Position numbers and translations under genes: made by a program. The notes below the pieces were generated by a model, which searched no databases, was not told the origin of the DNA, and was given only the letters and a program-made list of their open reading frames with translations. Positions 8,203 to 15,546 of a stretch of 64,000 bases of DNA are shown piece by piece. The stretch lies in assembly GCA_905234735.1 (NCBI GenBank), contig CAJOJA010000003.1:141898-205897 (forward strand). The letters are read 5' to 3'. The stretch is from an uncultured Bacteroidaceae bacterium (GTDB lineage: Bacteria > Bacteroidota > Bacteroidia > Bacteroidales > Bacteroidaceae). Position 1 is the stretch's first letter. Every line of letters starts with the position of its first letter.

Positions 8203-9177
8203 TTACACATTCTGCTGGTTTATCAGATTCACCACAACCTTCACCATCACGTCCTTCTCTTCCGTGCGGCTTTCAGCAATCATCAGGGTCAAAGCAACGA
8301 GGGTATTGTCTGCCAGTCGTTTTGAGCCGTCTTTGCGATAAAGGATATGGTTATTGTTGAGGAACCAGAGGAAAAGGGTTGCGGCTATGCGCTTGTTGCC
8401 ATCGCTGAAAGAGTGGTTCTTGGTGACGAGATATAGCAACATTGCGGCTTTCTCCTCCACGCTGGGATAAAGCTCTTTTCCGCCAAAGGTCTGGTAGATT
8501 TGTCCGATACTGCTCTTGAAGGAGTTGTCTTTCTCATTGCCAAACAAGGCAGAGCCGCCGAACTTGTCACGAAGGCGGTGAATCTCTTCCATTGCGTTCT
8601 CGTAAGTTGCGTGAAAGGGCTCTTCCTTCGTGGTTTTCTCAATAGCAAGCCGCTCATAATCGTAGTTATCGAGCGTGTCAAGAGCATACGAGTAATCCGT
8701 CACCACTTCGAAGAGAGCATTAGTCTCGTCTGTTGATAGTAGGGGCTGGCTCTGGATGGTACGCCCAAGCATACCAACTAACTGGCGCAGTTCTCCAATC
8801 TGCTCTTTGCGAATACGTTCGTTCACAGCATATCCCTTTACAAGATAATCTTTGATAATCTTTCGGGCCCAGATACGGAAAGCAGTACCGCGTTTACTGT
8901 GAACGCGATAGCCAACTGATATGATGACATCAAGGCTATAAAACGGCACTGGTTTCTTCACGCCATTAACGTGTAAAAAATGCACGTTATTATCGTCACG
9001 CTCCAACTCACCCTCCTTGAAGGCGTTCAGAACGTGTCGTCTTACGTTTGATCCCTCTTTCGTAAAAAGTGAAGCCATCTGTTCAACATTTAGCCACACC
9101 GTGTCATTCTCCAGCCGGACATCAATCTGCGTCTGTCCGTCCTCCGTCTGATATATGATAATTTTGTTCTCTTCCAT
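8203..9177 (-). CDS. RhuM N-terminal / Fic C-terminal fusion protein
   Basis: In the 324-residue protein, residues 1-~110 are a RhuM-type DNA-binding-like domain (IIIYQTEDGQTQIDVRL, TVWLNVEQMASLF, SLDVIISVGYRV). Residues ~165-320 form a Fic domain with the complete active-site motif HSFSDGNKR (H255-R263). Fic enzymes transfer AMP or related groups to proteins; the motif is intact, so activity is plausible. From the RhuM end through the Fic domain it is nearly identical to the protein at 51865-52854, but residues ~30-75 differ strongly. It sits 21 bp downstream of a DnaQ-like exonuclease gene, and the pair is bounded by 150-bp direct repeats. No VbhA-like antitoxin lies beside it. Possible roles are toxin or phage defence; the target is unknown. 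Confidence 0.88.
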   Translation of the reverse strand: MEENKIIIYQTEDGQTQIDVRLENDTVWLNVEQMASLFTKEGSNVRRHVLNAFKEGELERDDNNVHFLHVNGVKKPVPFYSLDVIISVGYRVHSKRGTAFRIWARKIIKDYLVKGYAVNERIRKEQIGELRQLVGMLGRTIQSQPLLSTDETNALFEVVTDYSYALDTLDNYDYERLAIEKTTKEEPFHATYENAMEEIHRLRDKFGGSALFGNEKDNSFKSSIGQIYQTFGGKELYPSVEEKAAMLLYLVTKNHSFSDGNKRIAATLFLWFLNNNHILYRKDGSKRLADNTLVALTLMIAESRTEEKDVMVKVVVNLINQQNV

Positions 9178-9198
9178 ATTGTATGTTGTATATTGTTC

Positions 9199-9690
9199 TT
9201 ATAGTATTTCTCTTGCAATCCAAGCACAAGCTTCTGCGTCAGCAAGAGCATGGTGATGATTCTCCATGTTAAAACCACAAGCAGCAGCTACAGTTTGAAG
9301 CTGGTGGTTTTCCAAATCAGGGAGTACACGCCGTGAGACACAAAGGGTGTCGTAGAACTCATAGTCTGGATAGTCCATCTGATATACGCGGAAAACTGCT
9401 TTCAGGCAGCCTTCATCAAAAGGCTTGTTATGAGCCACAAGGGGAAGACCTTCAATCAGTGGCTCTATCTGAGCCCATACTTTTGGAAAAACTGGTGCAT
9501 CGTCAGTATCTTCATGACATAGGCCATGTACCTGACTGCACCAGTAGTTATAGTAGTCGGGTTCGGGATGGATGAGAGAGTAGAACGAATCTACTATCTC
9601 CCCATTTCGGACAATGACTATTCCAACGGAACAAACCGAAGAACGCTCGTTATTGGCTGTTTCGAAATCTATTGCTGCAAAGTCTTTCAT
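9199..9690 (-). CDS. DnaQ-like 3'-5' exonuclease (DEDDh)
   Basis: A single exonuclease domain of 163 residues with all DEDDh motifs: D8 and E10 (AIDFETAN), D92 in AHNKPFDEG, and H146/D151 in HHHALADAE. It lacks the polymerase-binding tail of the replicative epsilon subunit, so it is more like the stand-alone exonucleases (RNase T/DnaQ family) found in mobile and defence regions. The RhuM-Fic gene follows 21 bp downstream on the same strand, and both genes lie inside the repeat-bounded cassette. The substrate (DNA or RNA) cannot be told from sequence. Confidence 0.88.
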   Translation of the reverse strand: MKDFAAIDFETANNERSSVCSVGIVIVRNGEIVDSFYSLIHPEPDYYNYWCSQVHGLCHEDTDDAPVFPKVWAQIEPLIEGLPLVAHNKPFDEGCLKAVFRVYQMDYPDYEFYDTLCVSRRVLPDLENHQLQTVAAACGFNMENHHHALADAEACAWIAREIL

Positions 9691-9793
9691 TTATTTGTCC
9701 TCTCTGTATTTGTTCCACATCCTCTTTATCTTACCCCAACTCTCGATAGACAGAGGTTGTTTTCTCTATGCAGGCGCTAAATTACAAAATAGT

Positions 9794-9946
9794 GAGGGAA
9801 GAAACAAATAAATACGTGCTTTTCTGAAAAACATGATGAGTAGCTACGCAGAAGGAAGTGATTCTAACGGTAAAGAAGAAACTCAGAAAGTTGAAAAACA
9901 TCTATCACATCTGTCACATCTATCACGAGACCCCTGTTTATCGGGG
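9794..9946. repeat. ~150-bp direct repeat, copy B
   Basis: Second copy of 8039-8181, in the same orientation, upstream of the exonuclease gene. It keeps the full hairpin (9899-9985) of which copy A has only the left arm. Confidence 0.85.
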
Positions 9947-9985
9947 CTCGGCGAGTGATAGATGGTGTGACAGATGTGATAGATG
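9899..9985. repeat. Large hairpin of CATCTATCA words
   Basis: The left arm, 9899-9926 (three CATCTRTCA words), pairs with 9955-9985 over about 28 bp with a small bulge. The loop carries a second stem, CCCCTG-TTTAT-CGGGG-like. Together with copy B of the direct repeat it forms a compact, strongly folded non-coding element. Confidence 0.75.
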
Positions 9986-10103
9986 AACGCGGTTTTTGGC
10001 ATTTTACATGCAAAAACGAGGCATGTGTTAGGCTTTTTTTCGGGAAGATGGTATAAACATAGTGTGATAGCCTTGTGTTAGCAACGTCACGTCGATTCGG
10101 CTT

Positions 10104-10163
10104 GTGCCATGCATGGCACGAGCCTGTGCCACGTATGGCACAAGCGTGTGCCACGTATGGCAC
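10104..10163. repeat. Three GTGCCA...TGGCAC palindromes at exact 22-bp spacing
   Basis: The 16-bp palindromes start at 10104, 10126 and 10148 (GTGCCATGCATGGCAC once, GTGCCACGTATGGCAC twice). They lie in the gap between pth and the exonuclease gene. The 22-bp period, about two helix turns, would place bound dimers on one DNA face. No regulator is known to me for this site. Confidence 0.8.
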
Positions 10164-10186
10164 GCGTGCAAGTGATATGGGGGGGG

Positions 10187-10804
10187 TTATTTGCCGTTGT
10201 AGTTGCACATGGCGAACTGCATGCCGCTGAGGGCGTAGGCCTTGATGGCGTCGCAGGCCACGAGCGCCTTCTCGTCGACAATCTTTTCGTCCTCTGGGCT
10301 GAAGTGCCCCAGCACGAAGTCCACCTGTCCGCCGCGTGGGAAGTCGTTGCCGATGCCGAACTTCAGGCGGTTGTAGGCCTGGGTGCCCAGCATCTGTGCT
10401 ATGTGCTTGAGTCCATTGTGGCCAGCGTCGCTGCCGCCCTGTCGCATGCGGATGGTGCCTACGGGCAGGCTGAGGTCATCGACCAGCACGAGCAGGTTCT
10501 CGATGGGGATTTTCTCCTGTTGCAACCAGTAGCGGACAGCATTTCCGCTGAGGTTCATGTAGGTGGACGGCTTCAAAAGGACAAGTTCCTGATTCTTCAC
10601 CCTCGTGTGGGCGACGAATCCGTAGCGTTTGTCCTGAAAAGAAATATTGGACGCCTTGGCGAAGGCGTCCAATATTCTGAATCCGATATTGTGGCGGGTA
10701 CCTTCGTATTCAGGTCCGATGTTACCCAGCCCTACTATCAGGTGTTTCATTGTTTGCTCTTCTTCTTCAGCTCGAACGAAGATTCGGCGTAAAAAGTTAA
10801 GCAT
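10187..10804 (-). CDS. pth: Peptidyl-tRNA hydrolase
   Basis: Releases tRNA from prematurely dropped peptidyl-tRNAs. The fold starts at [12 protein letters not shown] and carries the family Asn (GLGN), the catalytic His in EGTRHNIGF, and the Asp in [21 protein letters not shown] is also conserved. Two starts are possible. The ATG at 10804 overlaps the rplY stop (TAATG) and adds an 18-residue basic/acidic extension. The ATG at 10750 gives the standard N-terminus and the usual length of 187 residues. I give the long form because of the overlap but consider 10750 at least as likely to be used. It is co-transcribed with rplY, a common ribosome-related pairing. Confidence 0.92.
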   Translation of the reverse strand: MLNFLRRIFVRAEEEEQTMKHLIVGLGNIGPEYEGTRHNIGFRILDAFAKASNISFQDKRYGFVAHTRVKNQELVLLKPSTYMNLSGNAVRYWLQQEKIPIENLLVLVDDLSLPVGTIRMRQGGSDAGHNGLKHIAQMLGTQAYNRLKFGIGNDFPRGGQVDFVLGHFSPEDEKIVDEKALVACDAIKAYALSGMQFAMCNYNGK

Positions 10805-11400
10805 TAATCCTGAGCCTTGGCAGCGGCGCTCATGGCGCTACGTGTCATCTTAACCTGACATACAACGACGCTGGCGGGAGTTACCAGTTCCAGACCTTCG
10901 AACTGCAGTTCGCCGGCCTTGATGGTCTTACCCAGACCCAGGTTGGTGACGTCGATATCGAGACGCTCGGGAATCTGTGTGTAAGGAGCACGAACCTTCA
11001 GCTTGCGCACATTGGCAGCCAGCTTACCACCGGCGCGAACACCTTCTGCAAGACCGTTCAGCTTGATGGGAACTTCCATCACAATGGGCTTCTCGGCGTT
11101 TACTTCGTAGAAGTCGACGTGGAGGAGCTGGTCGCTTACGGGGTGGAACTGCAGCTCACGCATCACGGCGATGTGCTTCTTGCCGTCGATGTCGAGGTTT
11201 ACGCTGAAGATTTCGGGGGTGTAGACCAGCTTGCGCAGACCAGCTGCGGTGACGCTGAAACTGAGGGCCTCGGGCAGGCCGTTCTCGCCGCGTGCCTCAC
11301 CATAGAGGTTGCAGGGCACGCAGCCCTCCTTACGGAGTTGCTTGGTTGACTTCTTGCCAGTCTCGGTACGTGCAGTACCTTGGATGTCAATACTCTTCAT
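10804..11400 (-). CDS. rplY: 50S ribosomal protein L25, Ctc (TL5) type
   Basis: Residues 1-~93 form the L25 domain that binds 5S rRNA ([41 protein letters not shown]). Residues ~95-185 form the extra beta domain of the Ctc/TL5 form ([38 protein letters not shown]). The length of 198 residues is normal for the long form. It is the first gene of the rplY-pth pair, with a -7 promoter box at 11484-11491 and an 83-bp leader region. Confidence 0.96.
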   Translation of the reverse strand: MKSIDIQGTARTETGKKSTKQLRKEGCVPCNLYGEARGENGLPEALSFSVTAAGLRKLVYTPEIFSVNLDIDGKKHIAVMRELQFHPVSDQLLHVDFYEVNAEKPIVMEVPIKLNGLAEGVRAGGKLAANVRKLKVRAPYTQIPERLDIDVTNLGLGKTIKAGELQFEGLELVTPASVVVCQVKMTRSAMSAAAKAQD

Positions 11401-11483
11401 TTTTACGTTTTGTTTTGTGTTACTATAAATTAAGTTTGTTATGCTTAATTCGCCATCACACGGATGTGCTCCAAAAGCGGCTG

Positions 11484-11491
11484 CAAAGTTA
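11484..11491 (-). promoter_or_regulatory. -7 box for rplY-pth
   Basis: On the minus strand TAACTTTG matches TAnnTTTG, 83 bp upstream of the rplY ATG. The DNA just upstream of it is an ATTATGAATTATGCATTATG word repeat with no clear -33 TTTG. Confidence 0.5.
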
Positions 11492-11532
11492 CATAAAAAT
11501 TATGAATTATGCATTATGAATTATGCATTATT

Positions 11533-11874
11533 TCAAAAATCCATGTCGATTTTTATGTCATTGTCGTCGTATTCGGGGCGCGGCTCGGCCTTTCCCTGCT
11601 CCTGTTCGATGTATGCAATGGCTTCGTTGATGCCGCTCTGGAACTTCTCAAAGTCCTCGCGATAAAGGAATATCTTGTGTTTCTCGAAGCTTATGTTCAT
11701 GTTGGCGAAGTCGTTGCCGGCCATAATTTTCTTGCTTTCTGTGATGGCGAGGTAGAGCTCGTCTTTCTTGTTACGCTTCACGTCAACATAGTAAATGCGT
11801 TTGCCGGCCTTGATGGTACGGGAAAAGACGATTTCCCGTTCTTTACTCACTTCTGGTTTCTTCAAATCTTCCAT
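11533..11874 (-). CDS. PUR-alpha-like nucleic-acid-binding protein (DUF3276)
   Basis: A 113-residue single PUR repeat protein. The core (REIVFSRTIKAGKRIYYVDVKRNKKDELYLAITESKK, with a Whirly/PUR-type beta-beta-beta-beta-alpha fold) covers residues ~12-90, and the C-terminal tail is acidic (YDDNDIKIDMDF). Bacterial PUR proteins bind single-stranded DNA or RNA; the Borrelia relative (EbfC-region BpuR) acts as a post-transcriptional regulator, but the Bacteroidetes role is not established. It is divergent from nusB, with 160 bp between them. Confidence 0.85.
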   Translation of the reverse strand: MEDLKKPEVSKEREIVFSRTIKAGKRIYYVDVKRNKKDELYLAITESKKIMAGNDFANMNISFEKHKIFLYREDFEKFQSGINEAIAYIEQEQGKAEPRPEYDDNDIKIDMDF

Positions 11875-11977
11875 ATTTTATACGTTATTAGTGGTTTTGC
11901 GTCCCCAAAATTGCATTTATTTTTCATAACTACCAAAAAAAATGACAATAAATTGTGTTTCTTTAGCGTAAAATGCC

Positions 11978-11985
11978 TATTTTTG
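11978..11985 (+). promoter_or_regulatory. -7 box for the nusB operon
   Basis: TATTTTTG matches TAnnTTTG and precedes the nusB ATG by 48 bp; a TTG at about 11953 lies at a suitable -33 distance. Confidence 0.55.
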
Positions 11986-12033
11986 CAACGCATTTGAATA
12001 ATATATTGGGCTTTTCTTTGATAATTTGACTAT

Positions 12034-12999
12034 ATGATTAACCGCGAACTGATTAGAATTAAGGTAGTTCAATTGGTATACGCCTTTTACCAAAACGACG
12101 ATAAGTCGCTGGAGGCTGCTGAAAAGGAATTTGTCTTCAGTTTGGACAAGGCCTACGATCTGTACAACACCTTGCTCCTGCTGATGGTCAGCATCGGGCA
12201 TACGGCGCGCCGGATGGTGGAAGTGCAACAAAGTCGCGCACAGCGACTGCATCTGCAGAACGATATTTCCACGAAGTTTATCAACAACCGATTCTTGGAG
12301 CAGCTACGTGCGAACGAACAGCTTCGTGCCTTCCAGGAGAAGAACGGCGTCTCGTGGGCTGACGAGGATGATTTTCTGCGACGGACCTACAGCCGCATCC
12401 TGGAACAGCCTTTCTATAAGGAATATGTGCAGAGCGGTGAGGACTCCTACGAGGAGGATCGCGAATTGTGGCGTAAGATTTACCGCAACCTCTTGTGCGA
12501 GAACGAAGAACTGGACGACATCTTGGAGGAAAGAAGCCTCTACTGGAACGATGACAAAGCCATCATCGACACGTTCATCCTGAAGACCATCCGTCGGTTC
12601 GAGGACAGTCAAGGCAGTTCGCAGCCCCTCCTGCCCGAATACAAGGACAGCGAAGACCCGAAGTTTGCCGCGAAACTGTTCCGCACCACGTTGCAGAACA
12701 AAAGCTACTACAGGCAGCTGATAGCCGAACACACGCAGAACTGGGACATCGAACGCATTTGTACGATGGACCTTATCATCATGCAGACGGCGCTGGCTGA
12801 GATTGTCTCGTTCCCGACTATCCCCATCAGCGTCAGCATAAACGAGTACGTTGAGGTGGCCAAGGCCTACAGCACCCCACGCAGCGGAAGTTACATCAAT
12901 GGTATGCTCGATACCATTGTCAAACGCCTGCAAGAAAAGGGCATCGTGCAGAAGGTTGAAAGCACAATAATATCTAATGATAAATTAAATAAGAAATAA
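12034..12999 (+). CDS. nusB: Transcription antitermination factor NusB, long Bacteroidetes form
   Basis: NusB binds boxA RNA with S10 and promotes antitermination in rRNA operons. The C-terminal ~130 residues hold the NusB fold (WDIERICTMDLIIMQTALAEIVSFPTIPISVSINEYVEVAKAYSTPRSGSYINGMLD in order, motif positions ~245-300). The N-terminal ~170 residues are a helical extension (MINRELIRIKVVQLVYAFYQN repeat of the first NusB helix) that makes the Bacteroidetes proteins twice the E. coli length (321 versus ~140). It is the first of five closely spaced plus-strand genes. Confidence 0.93.
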   Translation: MINRELIRIKVVQLVYAFYQNDDKSLEAAEKEFVFSLDKAYDLYNTLLLLMVSIGHTARRMVEVQQSRAQRLHLQNDISTKFINNRFLEQLRANEQLRAFQEKNGVSWADEDDFLRRTYSRILEQPFYKEYVQSGEDSYEEDRELWRKIYRNLLCENEELDDILEERSLYWNDDKAIIDTFILKTIRRFEDSQGSSQPLLPEYKDSEDPKFAAKLFRTTLQNKSYYRQLIAEHTQNWDIERICTMDLIIMQTALAEIVSFPTIPISVSINEYVEVAKAYSTPRSGSYINGMLDTIVKRLQEKGIVQKVESTIISNDKLNKK

Positions 13000-13021
13000 T
13001 ATATAAAAGAAGATAAACAAA

Positions 13022-13342
13022 ATGACTATGTTTTTTATCCTACTCCAGGCCGCACAGCAGCAGGGCGGCGGTATGTCGTTCCTCATCATGATGGCCGTCA
13101 TCTTTGCCATCATGTGGTTTTTCATGATTCGTCCCCAGCAGAAGAAACAGAAGGAGATTCAGAACTTCCGCAACTCCATTACCGTGGGCAGCCAAGTGGT
13201 AACTGCCGGTGGCATATACGGCACGGTGAAGAGTGTCGAGGATGCCGACAATACGCTGATCGTGGAGGTGGCCCGCGACGTACGGGTGAAGGTGGACCGC
13301 AATTCGGTCTACGCGACTGCCCCCGTCGACAATAAGGCCTAA
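13022..13342 (+). CDS. yajC: Preprotein translocase subunit YajC
   Basis: A small single-pass inner-membrane protein of 106 residues. A transmembrane helix spans about residues 18-37 (GGMSFLIMMAVIFAIMWFFM) and is followed by the signature IRPQQKKQKE and a cytoplasmic beta domain (GSQVVTAGGIYGTVKSVED). YajC belongs to the accessory SecDF-YajC complex; secDF is not in this window. It starts 22 bp after nusB and ends 27 bp before the YbbR gene. Confidence 0.95.
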   Translation: MTMFFILLQAAQQQGGGMSFLIMMAVIFAIMWFFMIRPQQKKQKEIQNFRNSITVGSQVVTAGGIYGTVKSVEDADNTLIVEVARDVRVKVDRNSVYATAPVDNKA

Positions 13343-13369
13343 GAAAGGGCTTTCTCATCCCCCTGGGAT

Positions 13370-14377
13370 ATGGATAAGTATCGGGTGCAGTATCAATGGA
13401 AGAAGTGGCGCGACTTCCTGTTCAGCAGCGGTCGCAGCCATGATATGTTTGTATTTCTCTTCTTCCTGGCAATATCGGCAGGCTTTTGGCTGTTGCAGAC
13501 GTTGGACGAGACCTTCGAGACGGAGATAGCCGTCCCTCTGCGACTGACGGATGTTCCTGAGGATGTGGTCATTACGACCTCGCTGCCCGAAGTTCTCCAT
13601 GTTGTAGTGCGCGATAAGGGCACAGCGCTCCTGCGCTATTGGCGCCATTCCGTTCAGCCCGTTGAAGTCTCGTTTGCAGACTATAATACAGGAGCTGCCA
13701 GCGGACGTGTCGGATTGCCTCAGAACGAAGTGCTGAAGGCCGTTCAGGAACAACTATCTGCCTCTACGCGCATACAAACGCTCCGCCCCGATACATTGGA
13801 GTTCTTCTATAATCATGGAATGAACGCCAGCGTGCCCGTCAGGATTATGGGAGAGGTGAAAACCGACACACGCTTCTACCTCTACGACGTAAAAGCAGAG
13901 CCAGCCGAGGTGAATGTCTTTGCTCCGGCCAGCATTCTCGACACACTCACCGCCGTCTATACGAAGCCCCTGTCCCTGTCGAAGCTGAAGGAGAACACCA
14001 CGGTGGAGACGGAACTGAAACCCATGCGTGGGGCCCATTTCGAGCCGAAACGGGTGAAAGTGACGGCGCAGGTGGACTTTTACATTGAGCAGAGCGTGGA
14101 TATCCCTGTGGTGTCACTCAACTTCCCAGGAGACAGAGAGTTGCGTACCTTTCCGGCTTCCGTTCGCGTGACCTACACCGTAGGCTACCAACACAGTCGC
14201 GACATCAAAGCCGAGAATTTCCTCTTTCTGGTGACTTACGATGAGATACTGGCGCTTCGTGGTCAGCACATCGCCAAGATTCCCGTGCAGTTGAAAAGTA
14301 TCCCCGAGGGCGTGAGCAATGTACACACCGAACCAGAGGAACTGGATTTCTTGATAGAGACACTGGCCGAGGATTAA
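13370..14377 (+). CDS. YbbR/CdaR-like membrane protein
   Basis: 335 residues. After a short cytoplasmic start, one transmembrane helix (FVFLFFLAISAGFWLLQTL, ~24-43) leads into extracytoplasmic repeats of the YbbR type (VPLRLTDVPEDVVITTSLPEVLHVVVRDKG; VPVRIMGEVKTDTRFYLYDV; VPVVSLNF). In Firmicutes CdaR regulates the di-adenylate cyclase CdaA; no cyclase gene is adjacent here, so that role is only possible. It sits between yajC and coaE, a conserved Bacteroidetes order. Confidence 0.82.
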   Translation: MDKYRVQYQWKKWRDFLFSSGRSHDMFVFLFFLAISAGFWLLQTLDETFETEIAVPLRLTDVPEDVVITTSLPEVLHVVVRDKGTALLRYWRHSVQPVEVSFADYNTGAASGRVGLPQNEVLKAVQEQLSASTRIQTLRPDTLEFFYNHGMNASVPVRIMGEVKTDTRFYLYDVKAEPAEVNVFAPASILDTLTAVYTKPLSLSKLKENTTVETELKPMRGAHFEPKRVKVTAQVDFYIEQSVDIPVVSLNFPGDRELRTFPASVRVTYTVGYQHSRDIKAENFLFLVTYDEILALRGQHIAKIPVQLKSIPEGVSNVHTEPEELDFLIETLAED

Positions 14378-14398
14378 TGGTCGAATGCGAAGGATGGT

Positions 14399-14977
14399 AT
14401 GATACGACTGGGTGTGACAGGTGGAATAGGTTGTGGCAAATCGTATGTTTGCCGTATGTTGTCGGACAAGTTTGGCATCCCCGTCTATAATTGCGACATA
14501 CATGCGCGCATCATCACCCTCACCGACTGGGAGGTGAGGGATCAACTGAGCAACCTGGTGCCGGGCCTTTACGACGACGAGGGAGAACTGGACAAAACGA
14601 AATTGGCAGCCTATCTGTTTGCCTCCGCAGAGCATGCAGCCCGTGTGAATGCCATCATCCATCCGGCTGTACGAAGCGACCTCCACGAATGGCTACAGCA
14701 CAATGCTCAGGAACCAGTTGTGGCGGTTGAGACGGCTATTCTCTTCGAGAGTGGATTCGACACGGAGGTCGATCGGGTGCTCTTCGTTGATGCTCCCTTG
14801 AAAACGCGCATCCAGCGTGTGATGGCTCGCGACGGGCTGTCGCACGAAGAAGTTCTCCACCGCATGAAAAGTCAGCGCCCAGAGGAGGCCCGACAACGTG
14901 CCGACTACTGCATTGTTAACGACAACGAGGCGGACCTCGTCTCTCAACTGAATTCTATTTTGAGATTACTAATATAA
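14399..14977 (+). CDS. coaE: Dephospho-CoA kinase
   Basis: Catalyses the last step of coenzyme A synthesis, ATP-dependent phosphorylation of the dephospho-CoA ribose 3'-OH. The P-loop is GGIGCGKS (residues 8-15). The CoA-domain signatures are present: YNCDIHAR near residue 32, IIHPAVRSDL near 87, and VETAILFESGFD followed by VLFVDAP. Length of 192 is normal. Fourth gene of the nusB operon, with gaps of 21 and 29 bp to its neighbours. Confidence 0.95.
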   Translation: MIRLGVTGGIGCGKSYVCRMLSDKFGIPVYNCDIHARIITLTDWEVRDQLSNLVPGLYDDEGELDKTKLAAYLFASAEHAARVNAIIHPAVRSDLHEWLQHNAQEPVVAVETAILFESGFDTEVDRVLFVDAPLKTRIQRVMARDGLSHEEVLHRMKSQRPEEARQRADYCIVNDNEADLVSQLNSILRLLI

Positions 14978-15006
14978 ATTGTAAATCGTAAACTGTTAAA
15001 TTGTAA

Positions 15007-15447
15007 ATGCTTAAGACAATTCTCGCCATTTCCGGCAAGCCCGGGCTTTTCCGCCTGGTATCTCGCGGCAACCGCAGTCTCGTTGTAGAGAGCCTCGACG
15101 CCGCCAAGAAACGCCAACCAGCTTTTGGCACCGACCGCATCATTTCGCTGGCCGACATTGCTATGTACACCGACGACGAGGAAGTGCCCCTGCGTCAGGT
15201 ACTGAACAACATCAAGACGAAACAGGAAGGCAAAACCGTCACCGATATCGACCTGAAGAAGGCCTCGAAGGAAGAACTCTTCCAGTTCATGGCTGAGGTG
15301 CTTCCCCAGTTCGACCGTGACCGCGTTCACGCTTCCGATGTCAAGAAACTCATCCAATGGTATAATATTCTCATCGAGAACGACGTTACCGACTTCGACG
15401 AAGACCTTCAGGAGACTGAGGGCAATAATATCGACGACCGCAAATAA
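15007..15447 (+). CDS. DUF5606 family protein
   Basis: A 146-residue conserved Bacteroidetes protein that begins LKTILAISGKPGLFRLVSRGN and continues DIAMYTDDEEVPLRQVLNNI; the tail is acidic (DFDEDLQETEGNNIDDRK). The family has no established function. Its start lies directly after an ATTGTAAAT-type word repeat (14976-15006). It is the last gene of the nusB operon and is followed by a strong terminator. Confidence 0.85.
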   Translation: MLKTILAISGKPGLFRLVSRGNRSLVVESLDAAKKRQPAFGTDRIISLADIAMYTDDEEVPLRQVLNNIKTKQEGKTVTDIDLKKASKEELFQFMAEVLPQFDRDRVHASDVKKLIQWYNILIENDVTDFDEDLQETEGNNIDDRK

Positions 15448-15486
15448 TTTCAAGCGGCGCATCTGCAAAACAAAAATGATGAATGA

Positions 15487-15526
15487 GAGACCGTGTCACT
15501 CGGAAGTGATACGGTCTCTTTTTTTT
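15487..15526 (+). terminator. Rho-independent terminator of the nusB operon
   Basis: A 14-bp stem (GAGACCGTGTCACT / AGTGATACGGTCTC, one G-T pair), a CGGA loop, then eight T residues. It ends 21 bp before the convergent blaR1-like stop codon. Confidence 0.92.
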
Positions 15527-15546
15527 AACCACTAAGTTCAGAATTA

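Noticed and set aside
10104..10163. CRISPR array or terminator
   Set aside because: Gaps between palindromes are only 6 bp and there is no T-tract.
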